Source: Pseudomonas sichuanensis (lineage in GTDB: Bacteria > Pseudomonadota > Gammaproteobacteria > Pseudomonadales > Pseudomonadaceae). Taken from it: 64,000 nucleotides of DNA. The DNA lies in assembly GCF_003231305.1 (NCBI RefSeq), contig NZ_QKVM01000012.1:53337-117336 (forward strand). Direction: 5' to 3'. How positions within the stretch are numbered: the first letter of the stretch is position 1; every line of letters starts with the position of its first letter. Positions 17,167 through 25,286 of the stretch are shown here, piece after piece. Made by a program: the position numbers and the translations under genes. The notes under the pieces are model-generated. The model did no database searches. It worked only from the letters and a program-made list of their open reading frames with translations, and was not told where the DNA came from.

Positions 17167-17175
17167 GCGGGCGTA

Positions 17176-18381
17176 TCAGGCCACCGGGATCAGCGGATCA
17201 GCCGCCGCCAGCGCCGCGGCACGATCATCGGCGGCCGGCGGGTAGATCCAGATTGAGTTGATCTGGTGCTTGAGCACCTTGGCCTCGGCCTTGTCGGTCG
17301 GTGGCGACACCGTGCGCTCCCAGCCTTCGGTGTACACCGCGCCCCAGGCACCGAGGTCCAGGCAGGTGACGTACTTGGGTTGGCTGTAGGTCATCGGTGC
17401 CACGCCGATCAGTTCGGCGGCGGCGTTGTTGCCGGCGTAGCGGCCCAGCGGGATGGCGTGCTGGCAGGACATCACCGCATGGTTGCCGACCTCGTCGCAC
17501 GCGGCGTAGGCCACATCGCCCGCGGCGTACACCGCGTCATTGCCGATGACCTTGAGGTTGCCGTCGACGTGCAGGCGGCCCTGGCGGTCGCGTTCACCGC
17601 TGATCTGTTCGGTGAGCGGGTTGGCCTTGAAGCCGACGGTCCAGATCACCGTGGCGGCGTCGATGCGCTGGCCGCTGTCGAGTACCACGCCGCCATCATC
17701 CACCGAGGCCACCGTGGCGCCGCAGATCCATTCGATGCCAAGGTGCTCGCTGGCCTGCTCGATGGCCGGGCGGATGCCGTCACCCAGTGCAGCGCCGATT
17801 TTCGCACCGCGGTCGACCACGATCACCCGTGGTTTCACCCGATCACCCAGGATCTTGTGCAGGCGCGATGGCAGTTCGGTGGCGGTCTCGATACCGGTGA
17901 AGCCGCCGCCGGCCACTACCACGGTATTGCGTGCCGGGCTGTCGGGCCGGCCGGCGAGGGATTTCAGGTGTTGTTCAAGGCGCGACGCCGAGTCGATCTT
18001 GTCGACATCGAAGGCATGCTCGATACCGGCCATGTCGGGTCGGTTGAGCAGGCTGCCACACGCCATGATCAGGCGGTGGTAGCTCAGTTTGGACTCGATG
18101 CCGCCGGGCGCGCGGTACGTCACTTCACGGTTTTTCTCGTCGATGTGGCTGGCGCTGCCTCTGACGAAGCGCACATTGACCGCTTCGAACAGCGCCTGCA
18201 GCGGCGCGGCCATGGTGTGCACTTCGGGTTCGTAGAAGCGCGGGCGCACATGCAGTTCGGCCTGGGGGGCGAGCACGGTGATGGCGACGTCGTCGCGCCC
18301 GTGCAGGTCAAGCTGGCGCGCGGCGCCCAGGGCGCTCCACAGCCCGGCGAAGCCTGCGCCAATGATCAGGATCTGTTTCAT
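17176..18381 (-). CDS. NDH-2-like FAD-dependent pyridine nucleotide oxidoreductase
   Basis: A 401-residue flavoprotein. It has the FAD Rossmann motif at the N-terminus (ILIIGAGFAGLWSALGAARQL), the NAD(P)H-binding motif near the centre (VVVAGGGFTGIETATEL) and the second FAD motif AVYAAGDVAYA. This order matches type II NADH dehydrogenases and related enzymes. No transmembrane anchor is visible, so it could be soluble or peripheral. The start MKQILIIG at 18381 fits the family; longer starts add an unlikely arginine-rich tail. Confidence 0.88.
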   Translation of the reverse strand: MKQILIIGAGFAGLWSALGAARQLDLHGRDDVAITVLAPQAELHVRPRFYEPEVHTMAAPLQALFEAVNVRFVRGSASHIDEKNREVTYRAPGGIESKLSYHRLIMACGSLLNRPDMAGIEHAFDVDKIDSASRLEQHLKSLAGRPDSPARNTVVVAGGGFTGIETATELPSRLHKILGDRVKPRVIVVDRGAKIGAALGDGIRPAIEQASEHLGIEWICGATVASVDDGGVVLDSGQRIDAATVIWTVGFKANPLTEQISGERDRQGRLHVDGNLKVIGNDAVYAAGDVAYAACDEVGNHAVMSCQHAIPLGRYAGNNAAAELIGVAPMTYSQPKYVTCLDLGAWGAVYTEGWERTVSPPTDKAEAKVLKHQINSIWIYPPAADDRAAALAAADPLIPVA

Positions 18382-18572
18382 GAGGGTGCTCCTGAAGGTT
18401 CCGAATACCGCGGATAGTTGGAATTGTCGGTTCGGGCACGGCAGTGGGAAGAGGGTACGCCTTGTGCCGCGGGGTGGGGCGTGGCCCGACCTGTGGCCCA
18501 TCGCGGTGCAAGTCGCATCGGCGATGGGGTGGCTGTCGCAGCGAGGATGCTAAGCGTGGCCGGCGTTGCGCC

Positions 18573-19628
18573 CTAGGCCAAAGAACCCTGGATTTCGGCC
18601 AGCGGCACGCTGCGGGCGAAGCGCGCGCGGTAGTCGCGGGGGGTGACCGCCAGGTGGCGCTGGAATGCCTGGCGCATGCGTTCCTCGCTGCCAAAGCCGC
18701 AGTGGCGGGCAATGTGCTCGATGTGCTGCGTGGAGTTCTCCAGCAGGCGGCGGGCGGCTTCCAGGCGGAACAGTTCGATGGCCTTGGCCGGGGTGCGGCC
18801 GGTCTTCTGTTTGTACACCCGGGTGAAGTTGCGCAGGCTCATGTGCGCTTGCTCGGCCAGGCGTTCGACACTCAGGCGGGGGTCGCCCAGGTGGTCGTTG
18901 AGCCACAGGTGCAGGGCGTCGAAGGCGGCGCTGTCCTCGCCCTGGGCCTTGAGCAACTCGCTGAATTGCGCCTGCCCGCCAGGGCGCTTGAGGAACACCA
19001 CCAGTTCGCGCGCCACCTGCATGGCCACCTCGCGGCCACAATCGGCTTCGACCAGGGCCAGGGCCAGGTCGATGCCGGCGCTCACCCCGGCAGAGGTCCA
19101 CACCTGGTCCTGCTGCACGAAGATCGATTCGGCATCCACCTCGATGGCCGGGAAGCGCTGGTGCAGGGCGTCGCACATGGCCCAGTGGGTCGCCGCCCGA
19201 CGGCCGTCGAGCAGGCCGGCGGCGGCCAGCAGGAAGGTGCCGCTGCACACCGAGGCGGTGCGCCGGGCGCGGGCGGCGACCAGGCGCAGCCAGTCGACCA
19301 GTTCGCCGTGGTCGGGGAGGGTGCGGACAATCTCCGGGGCGCCCGGCACCACCAGGGTGTGCAGCGGTTCGTGCAACCAGGGCTGCAAGGGCTCGGTACC
19401 GACCGCCAGCCCTTCGGCGGTGGGCACCAGGCCACCGGTGAGGCTGGCGGTGACCACCCGGTAGCCGGGCAAGCCGCGTTCGGCACGGGTCTTGGTTGCG
19501 GCCCAGAACACCGTCTGGGCGCCCGTCAAGTCGAGCAGGCCCATTTGCGGGTAGGCGAGGAACAGCACGGTGTGCGGCTGGTCGAGCGAATGCACGGGCG
19601 GGTCGGGAATTTGCGGGATATCGGTCAT
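18573..19628 (-). CDS. GlxA family transcriptional regulator (DJ-1/PfpI plus AraC HTH)
   Basis: A 351-residue regulator with an N-terminal class I glutamine amidotransferase-like domain (residues ~20-215, with the nucleophile-elbow-like SVCSGTFLLAAAGLLDGRRAATHW) and a C-terminal AraC/XylS DNA-binding domain with two helix-turn-helix units (LSVERLAEQAHMSLRNFTRV and IEHIARHCGFGSEERMRQAF). Relatives sense small nitrogenous metabolites. It lies about 190 bp upstream of the NDH-2-like gene on the same strand and may regulate it, but no site is obvious. Confidence 0.92.
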   Translation of the reverse strand: MTDIPQIPDPPVHSLDQPHTVLFLAYPQMGLLDLTGAQTVFWAATKTRAERGLPGYRVVTASLTGGLVPTAEGLAVGTEPLQPWLHEPLHTLVVPGAPEIVRTLPDHGELVDWLRLVAARARRTASVCSGTFLLAAAGLLDGRRAATHWAMCDALHQRFPAIEVDAESIFVQQDQVWTSAGVSAGIDLALALVEADCGREVAMQVARELVVFLKRPGGQAQFSELLKAQGEDSAAFDALHLWLNDHLGDPRLSVERLAEQAHMSLRNFTRVYKQKTGRTPAKAIELFRLEAARRLLENSTQHIEHIARHCGFGSEERMRQAFQRHLAVTPRDYRARFARSVPLAEIQGSLA

Positions 19629-19783
19629 GGCGCGCTGCTTTGGGCGGGGGCTTGCCCTAGTCGATCAGCTTGCGAGGTGTTGTTCAAGCACCGGCGGCTT
19701 CATCGCGGGGCAAGTCGCATCGGCGCACCGCTGCGATTCTTCCGCAGACACGGGCATGGCCCGTGCCAGGCACCGAGGTGTCA

Positions 19784-19812
19784 TCTTCGCGGGTAAACCC
19801 GCTCCCACAGGG
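19784..19812. repeat. single REP unit, TTCGCGGGTAAACCCGC family
   Basis: CTTCGCGGGTAAACCCGCTC continuing CCACAGG. Remnants of other units are visible at ~19699 (CATCGCGGGGCAAGTCGC) and ~19850 (TACCCGCGAAG). Confidence 0.75.
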
Positions 19813-19860
19813 TCCGTGCACTCTCCTGGATGGCGCAGTACCCGCGAAGTGGCCCTTGGC

Positions 19861-21978
19861 TCAGAAGCGGTAATCGACCGTGGCGAAGTACGAACGCGGC
19901 GCGCCCAGCAGCCACTGCTCGCCGCTGTAGGCCGACATCGCGTATTCACGGTCGAACAGGTTGTTCACCTGCAGCCCCAGACGCACGTCCGGCAATACCT
20001 GCCAGCCGATGTTGCCATCGACCACGGTGTAGCCCGGCACGTGCTGGTCGTTGGCGGTGGTGGCGTAGCGCTGGTCGACGTAGCGCAGGCCGATGCCGGC
20101 ATCCACAGCCTGGCCGAAACCCTTGCTCAGCCACAGGTTGGCGGTGCGCCGCGGCACATCGGTGGGGCGGTTGCCCGAGCGGTCGTAGGCGATGCCGCCG
20201 CTCACTTCGTCGAACTCGTCGTACTTCGCCCGCACCAGCGCGGCATTGGCCGACAGCTGCCACTGGTTACCCAGCGCCAGTTCCAGGCTTGCCTCCAGGC
20301 CATCGGAGGTCTGTTGGCCGGCCTGCTGCTTGGTGTGGGTGACCGGGTCACTCACCAGCAGCTTGTTCTTGACGATGTGATAGGCCGCCAGGGTCCATTC
20401 GCCACGGCCTTCCCAGAAGCGCTGCTTGAGGCCCAGTTCGGTCTGCTTGGCTTCGGTCAGGTCCAGGCGCTGCTCGGGGCGCAGGGTGATCAGGTCGCCG
20501 ACGCCGTCTTCGCTGGTGGAGTACTGGCCGTACAACGACAGGTCGTCGGTGACGGCGAACACCAGCCCGGCACGCCAGTTGCCGCCCTGCAGGCTGCGGT
20601 CGGCGCGGGTGTCGCCCTGCAGGTTGCTGCGGTCGATGTGGTTCTGGTCGCGGCGGATGCCGGTTACCAGGGACAGGCGCTCGGTGAGTTGGGTGCGGTT
20701 TTCGGCGAACAGGGCGAAAGTGCTGGTTTTCGACAGCGACTGCGGCTGGGTCGGGCTGGCGCTATGGAAAGCACCGGGCGCGGGCTGCCAAGGATCGAGC
20801 GGGTCTGTGCTGCCGTCGTCGTAGGGCCAGTTGCTGTCGATGTTGAAGCGGATGCGGTTGTACTCGGCGCCGACCACGGTCTTGCTGGCCAGGCCGAACA
20901 GCGCGTGATCGAAGGTGAACGTCTGGCGGTCGCCGATCTGCTCCTGGTTGTGCTTGATTTCGAGGAAGCTGCCGCGCTGCACCACCCCGTTGTCGGCGTC
21001 CCAGGCGTATTGCTCGGCGTTGCGCCAGTGGCGGCGGCTCTTGATGTAGTAGAGCTGGTTGCTGGCCGAGACGCTGTCGTTGATGGCCCAGTCGGTGGTG
21101 AAGCGTGTCCACTCATCATGGTAGCGCTGCACGTCGTTGCTGACGTTGTAGTTCTTCTTGGCCAGGCTGCTGCGCAAGTGGCCGTCGATCAGCGGCGTGC
21201 CGTAGTAGTTGGCCGGCTGCGCATCGCCACGCTCGTGGGCGAGGGTGAAGCTGAGGTCGTCGCTGGCATCGAAGCGCAGCGCGGCGCTCAGGGCCAGGCT
21301 GCGCGAGTCGGTGCGGTCGATGTAGCCGTTGCCGGCCTGCTGGTTGAGGGTGACGCGGTAGCTCAGGCGCTCGCTCAGGCTGCCGCCGCTGTCCAGCCCC
21401 AGCTGCTGACGGTCCCAGGAGCCGTAGCCCAGGCGCAGGTGGTTGCTGATCTCGCCGGCGAAGGGCTTTTTCGGGATCACGTTGACCACCGCGCCCGTGG
21501 CGCCTTCGCCGTACAGCACCGAGGCCGGGCCGCGGATGACGTCGATGCGCTCGACCATCCACGGGTCGACCGGGAAGGTCTGGGTGCCGGCACCGGTGTA
21601 CAGGCGGGCGCCGTCGAACAGGGTCATCACCGAGTTCTGCCCGCTGAAGCCGCGCGCCGACAGGCCGGTGCCGCCATCGCCGGGGGTGCCGATGAAGGTG
21701 ATGCCCGGCGAGCGGGTTACGGCATCCTGGACGGTGAGGTTGTTGCGCTGCTGGATCTGCGCCTCGCCGAGGCTGCTGGTGCTCGCAGGGGTGTCCAGGG
21801 CGCTGAGGTTCAGGCGTGAGCCGGCCTGGGTCGGGGTGGCCAGGTCGACGGTTTGCGCATCGCGGCTGTCGGTGATGGCCGTGGAGGGCAGGGTGAGGGT
21901 GGTCTGCTGTTCGGCCTGGGCCGGCAGGGCGACGGCCAGGCAGGCCGCCAGGGAGTAACGCTTGCTGATACGGGACAT
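19861..21978 (-). CDS. TonB-dependent receptor controlled by a cobalamin riboswitch
   Basis: A 705-residue outer-membrane receptor. It has a signal peptide (SLAACLAVALPAQA), a TonB-box-like start to the mature region, a plug domain (NNLTVQDAVTRSPGITF, VERIDVIRGPASVLYGEGAT) and a 22-strand barrel ending in aromatic YRF. By sequence it falls in the siderophore-type receptors and has no STN signalling domain. The 5' leader carries a clear cobalamin riboswitch, so the transported ligand is more likely a corrinoid, or something managed with B12. I prefer the ATG at 21978; one 45 bp upstream would put extra residues before the signal peptide. Confidence 0.9.
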   Translation of the reverse strand: MSRISKRYSLAACLAVALPAQAEQQTTLTLPSTAITDSRDAQTVDLATPTQAGSRLNLSALDTPASTSSLGEAQIQQRNNLTVQDAVTRSPGITFIGTPGDGGTGLSARGFSGQNSVMTLFDGARLYTGAGTQTFPVDPWMVERIDVIRGPASVLYGEGATGAVVNVIPKKPFAGEISNHLRLGYGSWDRQQLGLDSGGSLSERLSYRVTLNQQAGNGYIDRTDSRSLALSAALRFDASDDLSFTLAHERGDAQPANYYGTPLIDGHLRSSLAKKNYNVSNDVQRYHDEWTRFTTDWAINDSVSASNQLYYIKSRRHWRNAEQYAWDADNGVVQRGSFLEIKHNQEQIGDRQTFTFDHALFGLASKTVVGAEYNRIRFNIDSNWPYDDGSTDPLDPWQPAPGAFHSASPTQPQSLSKTSTFALFAENRTQLTERLSLVTGIRRDQNHIDRSNLQGDTRADRSLQGGNWRAGLVFAVTDDLSLYGQYSTSEDGVGDLITLRPEQRLDLTEAKQTELGLKQRFWEGRGEWTLAAYHIVKNKLLVSDPVTHTKQQAGQQTSDGLEASLELALGNQWQLSANAALVRAKYDEFDEVSGGIAYDRSGNRPTDVPRRTANLWLSKGFGQAVDAGIGLRYVDQRYATTANDQHVPGYTVVDGNIGWQVLPDVRLGLQVNNLFDREYAMSAYSGEQWLLGAPRSYFATVDYRF

Positions 21979-22099
21979 GTCGTTCCACTGCTGCAGGAAG
22001 GAATGGATCCCGGTGGAAAACACGCAAAAGGCGAACCGCGCACGCAGGCGCGCGCACGGATACCGGCCTGCGCCCGCCCACCGCGGGTTGCCAAGTGAA

Positions 22100-22285
22100 G
22101 CCTCAGGCCGGTCTCCGGGCTTGCGAGGGTCGTGAAGCCTTCACCTTCCCATGCTGGCGCACAGTGGTGTGTCGAAGGGTTCGCTCGCTTACCGTTGCGG
22201 GGGCAGCGCCGGACTTGTCGCATGGAGCGACGCACCGGCTTCCCGTTTCACCCTGCGCACGGCGGCGCAGGGCACCTGAAACTGG
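22100..22285 (-). ncRNA. cobalamin (AdoCbl) riboswitch
   Basis: Read on the minus strand, the element has the conserved blocks in order: AGGTGCCCTGCGCC, GGGAAGCCGGTGCGTC, GCTGCCCCCGCAACGGTAAG, CACCACTG, GGGAAGG, and the B12 box AGCCCGGAGACCGGCCTGAG at 22101-22122. It ends about 120 nt before the receptor start codon. Cobalamin binding would be expected to lower receptor expression. Confidence 0.95.
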
Positions 22286-22380
22286 CGCGCATCTGACCAT
22301 CGCGCGGGGAGTCAGTCAAGTTCTGGGACGAACGGAAATATCAGATGGGTCAAGAGGTTGTGTGCTTGCAGTGCGGGCCT

Positions 22381-22448
22381 CATCGCCGGCAAGCCGGCTC
22401 CCACAGTAGTACGGCATTACCCTGTGGGAGCCGGCTTGCCGGCGATAA
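22381..22448. repeat. REP inverted pair, TCGCCGGCAAGCCGGCTCCCAC family
   Basis: CATCGCCGGCAAGCCGGCTC and its complement (GAGCCGGCTTGCCGGCGAT) are separated by about 30 bp. It lies between the riboswitch promoter region and the GNAT gene. Confidence 0.85.
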
Positions 22449-22479
22449 GGCCTGACAGGTGTCGCAGCCAATCCATGCT

Positions 22480-23049
22480 TCAGCGACCGCGCCGGCGCGA
22501 CACCCGTGCTTCGATGTTCTTGCGGCCGATCAGCAGGGCTGGCTTTTCCACCACGGGCTCATCGGCCAGCCACTTGTACATCACCAGGCAGTCCACCAGC
22601 CCCAGCTGGGCGTGGCGGAAGGCCCGGGGCAGGCGCCCGACCGTCTCGAAACCGAGCTTGTGCCACAGCGCCACGGCCACCTCGTTGGTCGCCACCACCG
22701 AATTGAACTGCAGGGCGAGCATGCCTTCCTGGCGTGCCAGTTTCTGCGAGTGTTCGCACATCAGCCGCGCCACGCCGCGGCCCCGGGCGTTCTCGCAGAC
22801 CATGTAGCCGCAGTTGCCGACATGAGCGCCGGGGCCGGCGGCATTGGCCTTGAGGAAGTAGGAACCGAGCAGCTCGCCGTCTTCTTCGGCCACCAGGGTG
22901 CGCAACGGTGCTTCAAGCCACAGCGCCAGGGCTTGCTCGTAACTCAGGGCGGGGTCGAAGGCGTAGGTCTGGCGGGCCTGGACAATGGCCTGGAAGGTTG
23001 GCCAGAAGCGCGGGAAGTCTTCCGGGGTCATGGGGCGGATGTGGATCAT
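22480..23049 (-). CDS. GNAT family N-acetyltransferase
   Basis: A 189-residue acetyltransferase. The acetyl-CoA pyrophosphate loop is ENARGRGVARLMCEHSQ, and the C-terminal LWHKLGFETVGRLPRAF is the usual GNAT beta-bulge segment. It begins MIHIRPMTPEDFPRFW, the standard family opening, with CAGGAG before the ATG at 23049. The C-terminus is basic (SRRRGR). The acceptor is unknown. Confidence 0.9.
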   Translation of the reverse strand: MIHIRPMTPEDFPRFWPTFQAIVQARQTYAFDPALSYEQALALWLEAPLRTLVAEEDGELLGSYFLKANAAGPGAHVGNCGYMVCENARGRGVARLMCEHSQKLARQEGMLALQFNSVVATNEVAVALWHKLGFETVGRLPRAFRHAQLGLVDCLVMYKWLADEPVVEKPALLIGRKNIEARVSRRRGR

Positions 23050-23128
23050 GGCGGCTCCTGCGCGGGCTGGGCCGCCAAGTCTGGGTGTCGCGGCGCCGGC
23101 GCGCAAGGGCGCTGGCGCCGTGAAGAGG

Positions 23129-23473
23129 CTAGTTGCCGGCTTTGCCGACCGCATCCAGGGCCCGGGCCGAGTACACCAGTGCGGCGCCGGCATTCATCGC
23201 CACCGCCACGCCGAGGGCCTCGGCGATCTCTTCGCGGGTGGCGCCCTGCTTGACCGCCTGCTGCGAATGCACGGCGATGCAGCCGTCACAGCGGGTGGTC
23301 ACCGCCACGGCCAGGGAGATCAGCTCGCGGGTCTTGGCGTCCAGGTGATTGGTCTTGGCCCCGGCACCGCTGGCGGTCATGTAGCCGGCCACGGTGTCGG
23401 GAGACAGTTGCTTGAGATCGCCGATGCCGGCCATCAACTGCTTACGGTAGGCGTCCCAGTCCATCATGCTCAT
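23129..23473 (-). CDS. carboxymuconolactone decarboxylase/AhpD-like protein
   Basis: A 114-residue CMD-family protein with the redox CXXC motif and following histidine of AhpD-like peroxidase partners: C62, C65 and H69 in RCDGCIAVHSQ. Such proteins give thiol-based antioxidant activity. Several starts are possible; AAGGTG lies before the ATG at 23473, while a GTG at 23482 adds three residues. It is on the same strand as the GNAT gene 80 bp away and might share its transcript. Confidence 0.87.
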   Translation of the reverse strand: MSMMDWDAYRKQLMAGIGDLKQLSPDTVAGYMTASGAGAKTNHLDAKTRELISLAVAVTTRCDGCIAVHSQQAVKQGATREEIAEALGVAVAMNAGAALVYSARALDAVGKAGN

Positions 23474-23557
23474 CGTCTTCACCTTGTCAGGTTGGTCGGG
23501 GGAGCTTTCAGGCTAGTCGATGATGGGGTTCGGGGGCGTGCTTTTATCTGGCGCAAA

Positions 23558-23607
23558 CATCGCGGGGCAAGCCCGCTCCCACGTGGGAGCGGGCTTGCCC
23601 CGCGATG
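23558..23607. repeat. REP pair fused into a perfect 50-bp palindrome
   Basis: CATCGCGGGGCAAGCCCGCT then CCCAC, immediately followed by the exact reverse complement with no spacer (centre CACGTG). This gives 25-bp perfect arms that could extrude as a cruciform. Confidence 0.9.
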
Positions 23608-23629
23608 GTGTACGTACGGCGCTGCCCAG

Positions 23630-24529
23630 TCAGATGTAGATGAACACCAGCACCAGCGCCGCGACCACTGCCCACTTTTCCAGGTAGTAGCGCATGCGGT
23701 TGCGTTTCTTCAGCGCCTTGCCGCGTTCACGGATCTTGTAGATGCGGGTGAACAGGCGGTTGATGCCGCCAGTCTTGTCATTGGCATCGTTGGGTGCGGC
23801 GGCGGCGGCCATGACGTTGCGGCTGAACCAGCGGTTGAAGGCGCTCGCCCAGCGGTACTTGAGCGGACGCTCGACGTCGCAGAACAGGATGATGCGGTTG
23901 TGCTCGGTGGTGTTGGCGGCGTAGTGGATGTAAGTCTCGTCGAACATCACCGCTTCGCCGTCGCGCCACGAATACTTTTCGCCGTCGACATCGATGTAGC
24001 AGCCGTCGTCGTTGGGGGTATCCAGGCCCAGGTGGTAGCGATAGGAACCGGCGTACGGGTCACGGTGGCGCACCAGTTTGGCGCCCGGTGGCAGGGTGGC
24101 GAACATCGCTGCCTTGACCGTGCCGATACCCTGCAGCAGCTCGGTGGTGCGCGGGCACAGGCTCATCGCCGAGGGGTGGCTCTCGCCGTACCACTTCAGG
24201 TAGAAGCGCTTCCAGCCGGTCTTGAAGAACGAATTGAAACCGACGTCGTCGTAATTCTCGGACTTCTTGATCTCGCCGGCATGCAGCAACTGCTGGGCCT
24301 CGGCACGGATCTCCTGCCAGTGATCCTTGAGCGGTTGCAGCTCGGGGAACGCCTCGACCGGCAGGTAGGGCTTGGCCGGGAGCCTGGAGAACAGGTAGAG
24401 GAAACTGTTGACCGGGGCGAGGAAGCTGGAGTGGTCGCCCAACTGGCGGGTCAGCTTGTGACGAACCCGACCGCGCAGGTGAACATAGGCGATCGAGAGG
24501 ACGAAGATCAGTACGAGTGCAATTTTCAT
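23630..24529 (-). CDS. lpxO: lipid A hydroxylase LpxO (aspartyl/asparaginyl beta-hydroxylase family)
   Basis: A 299-residue Fe(II)/2-oxoglutarate dioxygenase. It has an N-terminal membrane anchor (KIALVLIFVLSIAYVHL), the iron-ligand region LVRHRDPYAGSYRYHLGL, a distal histidine in YIHYAANTTEHNRIILF, and a hydrophobic C-terminal anchor (WAVVAALVLVFIYI). LpxO adds a 2-hydroxyl to the secondary acyl chain of lipid A at the inner membrane. It is divergent from thpR across a 205-bp gap with no strong motif. Confidence 0.93.
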   Translation of the reverse strand: MKIALVLIFVLSIAYVHLRGRVRHKLTRQLGDHSSFLAPVNSFLYLFSRLPAKPYLPVEAFPELQPLKDHWQEIRAEAQQLLHAGEIKKSENYDDVGFNSFFKTGWKRFYLKWYGESHPSAMSLCPRTTELLQGIGTVKAAMFATLPPGAKLVRHRDPYAGSYRYHLGLDTPNDDGCYIDVDGEKYSWRDGEAVMFDETYIHYAANTTEHNRIILFCDVERPLKYRWASAFNRWFSRNVMAAAAAPNDANDKTGGINRLFTRIYKIRERGKALKKRNRMRYYLEKWAVVAALVLVFIYI

Positions 24530-24734
24530 GGACGGTTACTTGTCTAAAAAATGGCCATGCGCCATGGCATAAGCTCGCCAGCATAAACAAACATCGTCAG
24601 GGATTGTACTTATTGTTACGTAAATTCCGGGCGACTTAGGTGTAATGGCCTACAGCTTGCGCAAACGATTCAACTGGATTTTTCCCTGTATGTTGTGCTC
24701 TGGAATACCCCAATCCTCTGACAAGGAACGCCTC

Positions 24735-25280
24735 ATGGCCCAGGAATCACGCCCCAGCGGCGCACCGTTCAAGCGCCTGTTCTTCGCCCTGTCGATCAGT
24801 GATGGACAGCGCCGCGCCATCGCCCAGTGGCGCCGTGGCCTGGCTCTGCGCAGTGGCAAGCCGGTGCCGTCGGACAACTTCCATGTGACCTTGCTGTTCC
24901 TGGGGGATGTGGATGCGGCCCTGGTGCCGGCGGTGTGCGCTGCCGTCGAGCCATTGCAGCGCCCGGATGCGCCGCTGCGGCTTGTGCTCGATCGGTTGCA
25001 GGTGTGGCCGCGGGCAGGCGCCTTGGTGCTCGAACCCGAGCAGGCGCCAGCGGCCCTGCGCCAGTTGGTCTACGCCCTGCAGCAGGCAGTGCTGGCGCTG
25101 GGCATCGAAGCGCAGGTGCGCGAGTACCGGCCGCACCTGACGCTGTCGCGGGACTTTCGCGGGCCGCTGCCGGAGGCGACGCAAGCGCCGGAGTTCTTCC
25201 TGGCGGCGCGCAGCTTCACCTTGTACGAGTCGCGCAAGGGCCAGTACTGGCCGCTGGCTGAATGGCCCTTGGCGGATTGA
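24735..25280 (+). CDS. thpR: RNA 2',3'-cyclic phosphodiesterase
   Basis: A 181-residue 2H-phosphoesterase (LigT/ThpR). Both HXTX motifs are visible: HVTL in NFHVTLLFLG and HLTL in RPHLTLSRDF. It opens 2',3'-cyclic phosphate RNA ends and can ligate tRNA halves in vitro. The ATG at 24735 is preceded by AAGGAA; an in-frame ATG 90 bp upstream adds a non-family extension. It ends 6 bp before the convergent receptor gene. Confidence 0.93.
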   Translation: MAQESRPSGAPFKRLFFALSISDGQRRAIAQWRRGLALRSGKPVPSDNFHVTLLFLGDVDAALVPAVCAAVEPLQRPDAPLRLVLDRLQVWPRAGALVLEPEQAPAALRQLVYALQQAVLALGIEAQVREYRPHLTLSRDFRGPLPEATQAPEFFLAARSFTLYESRKGQYWPLAEWPLAD

Positions 25281-25286
25281 GGTGCC

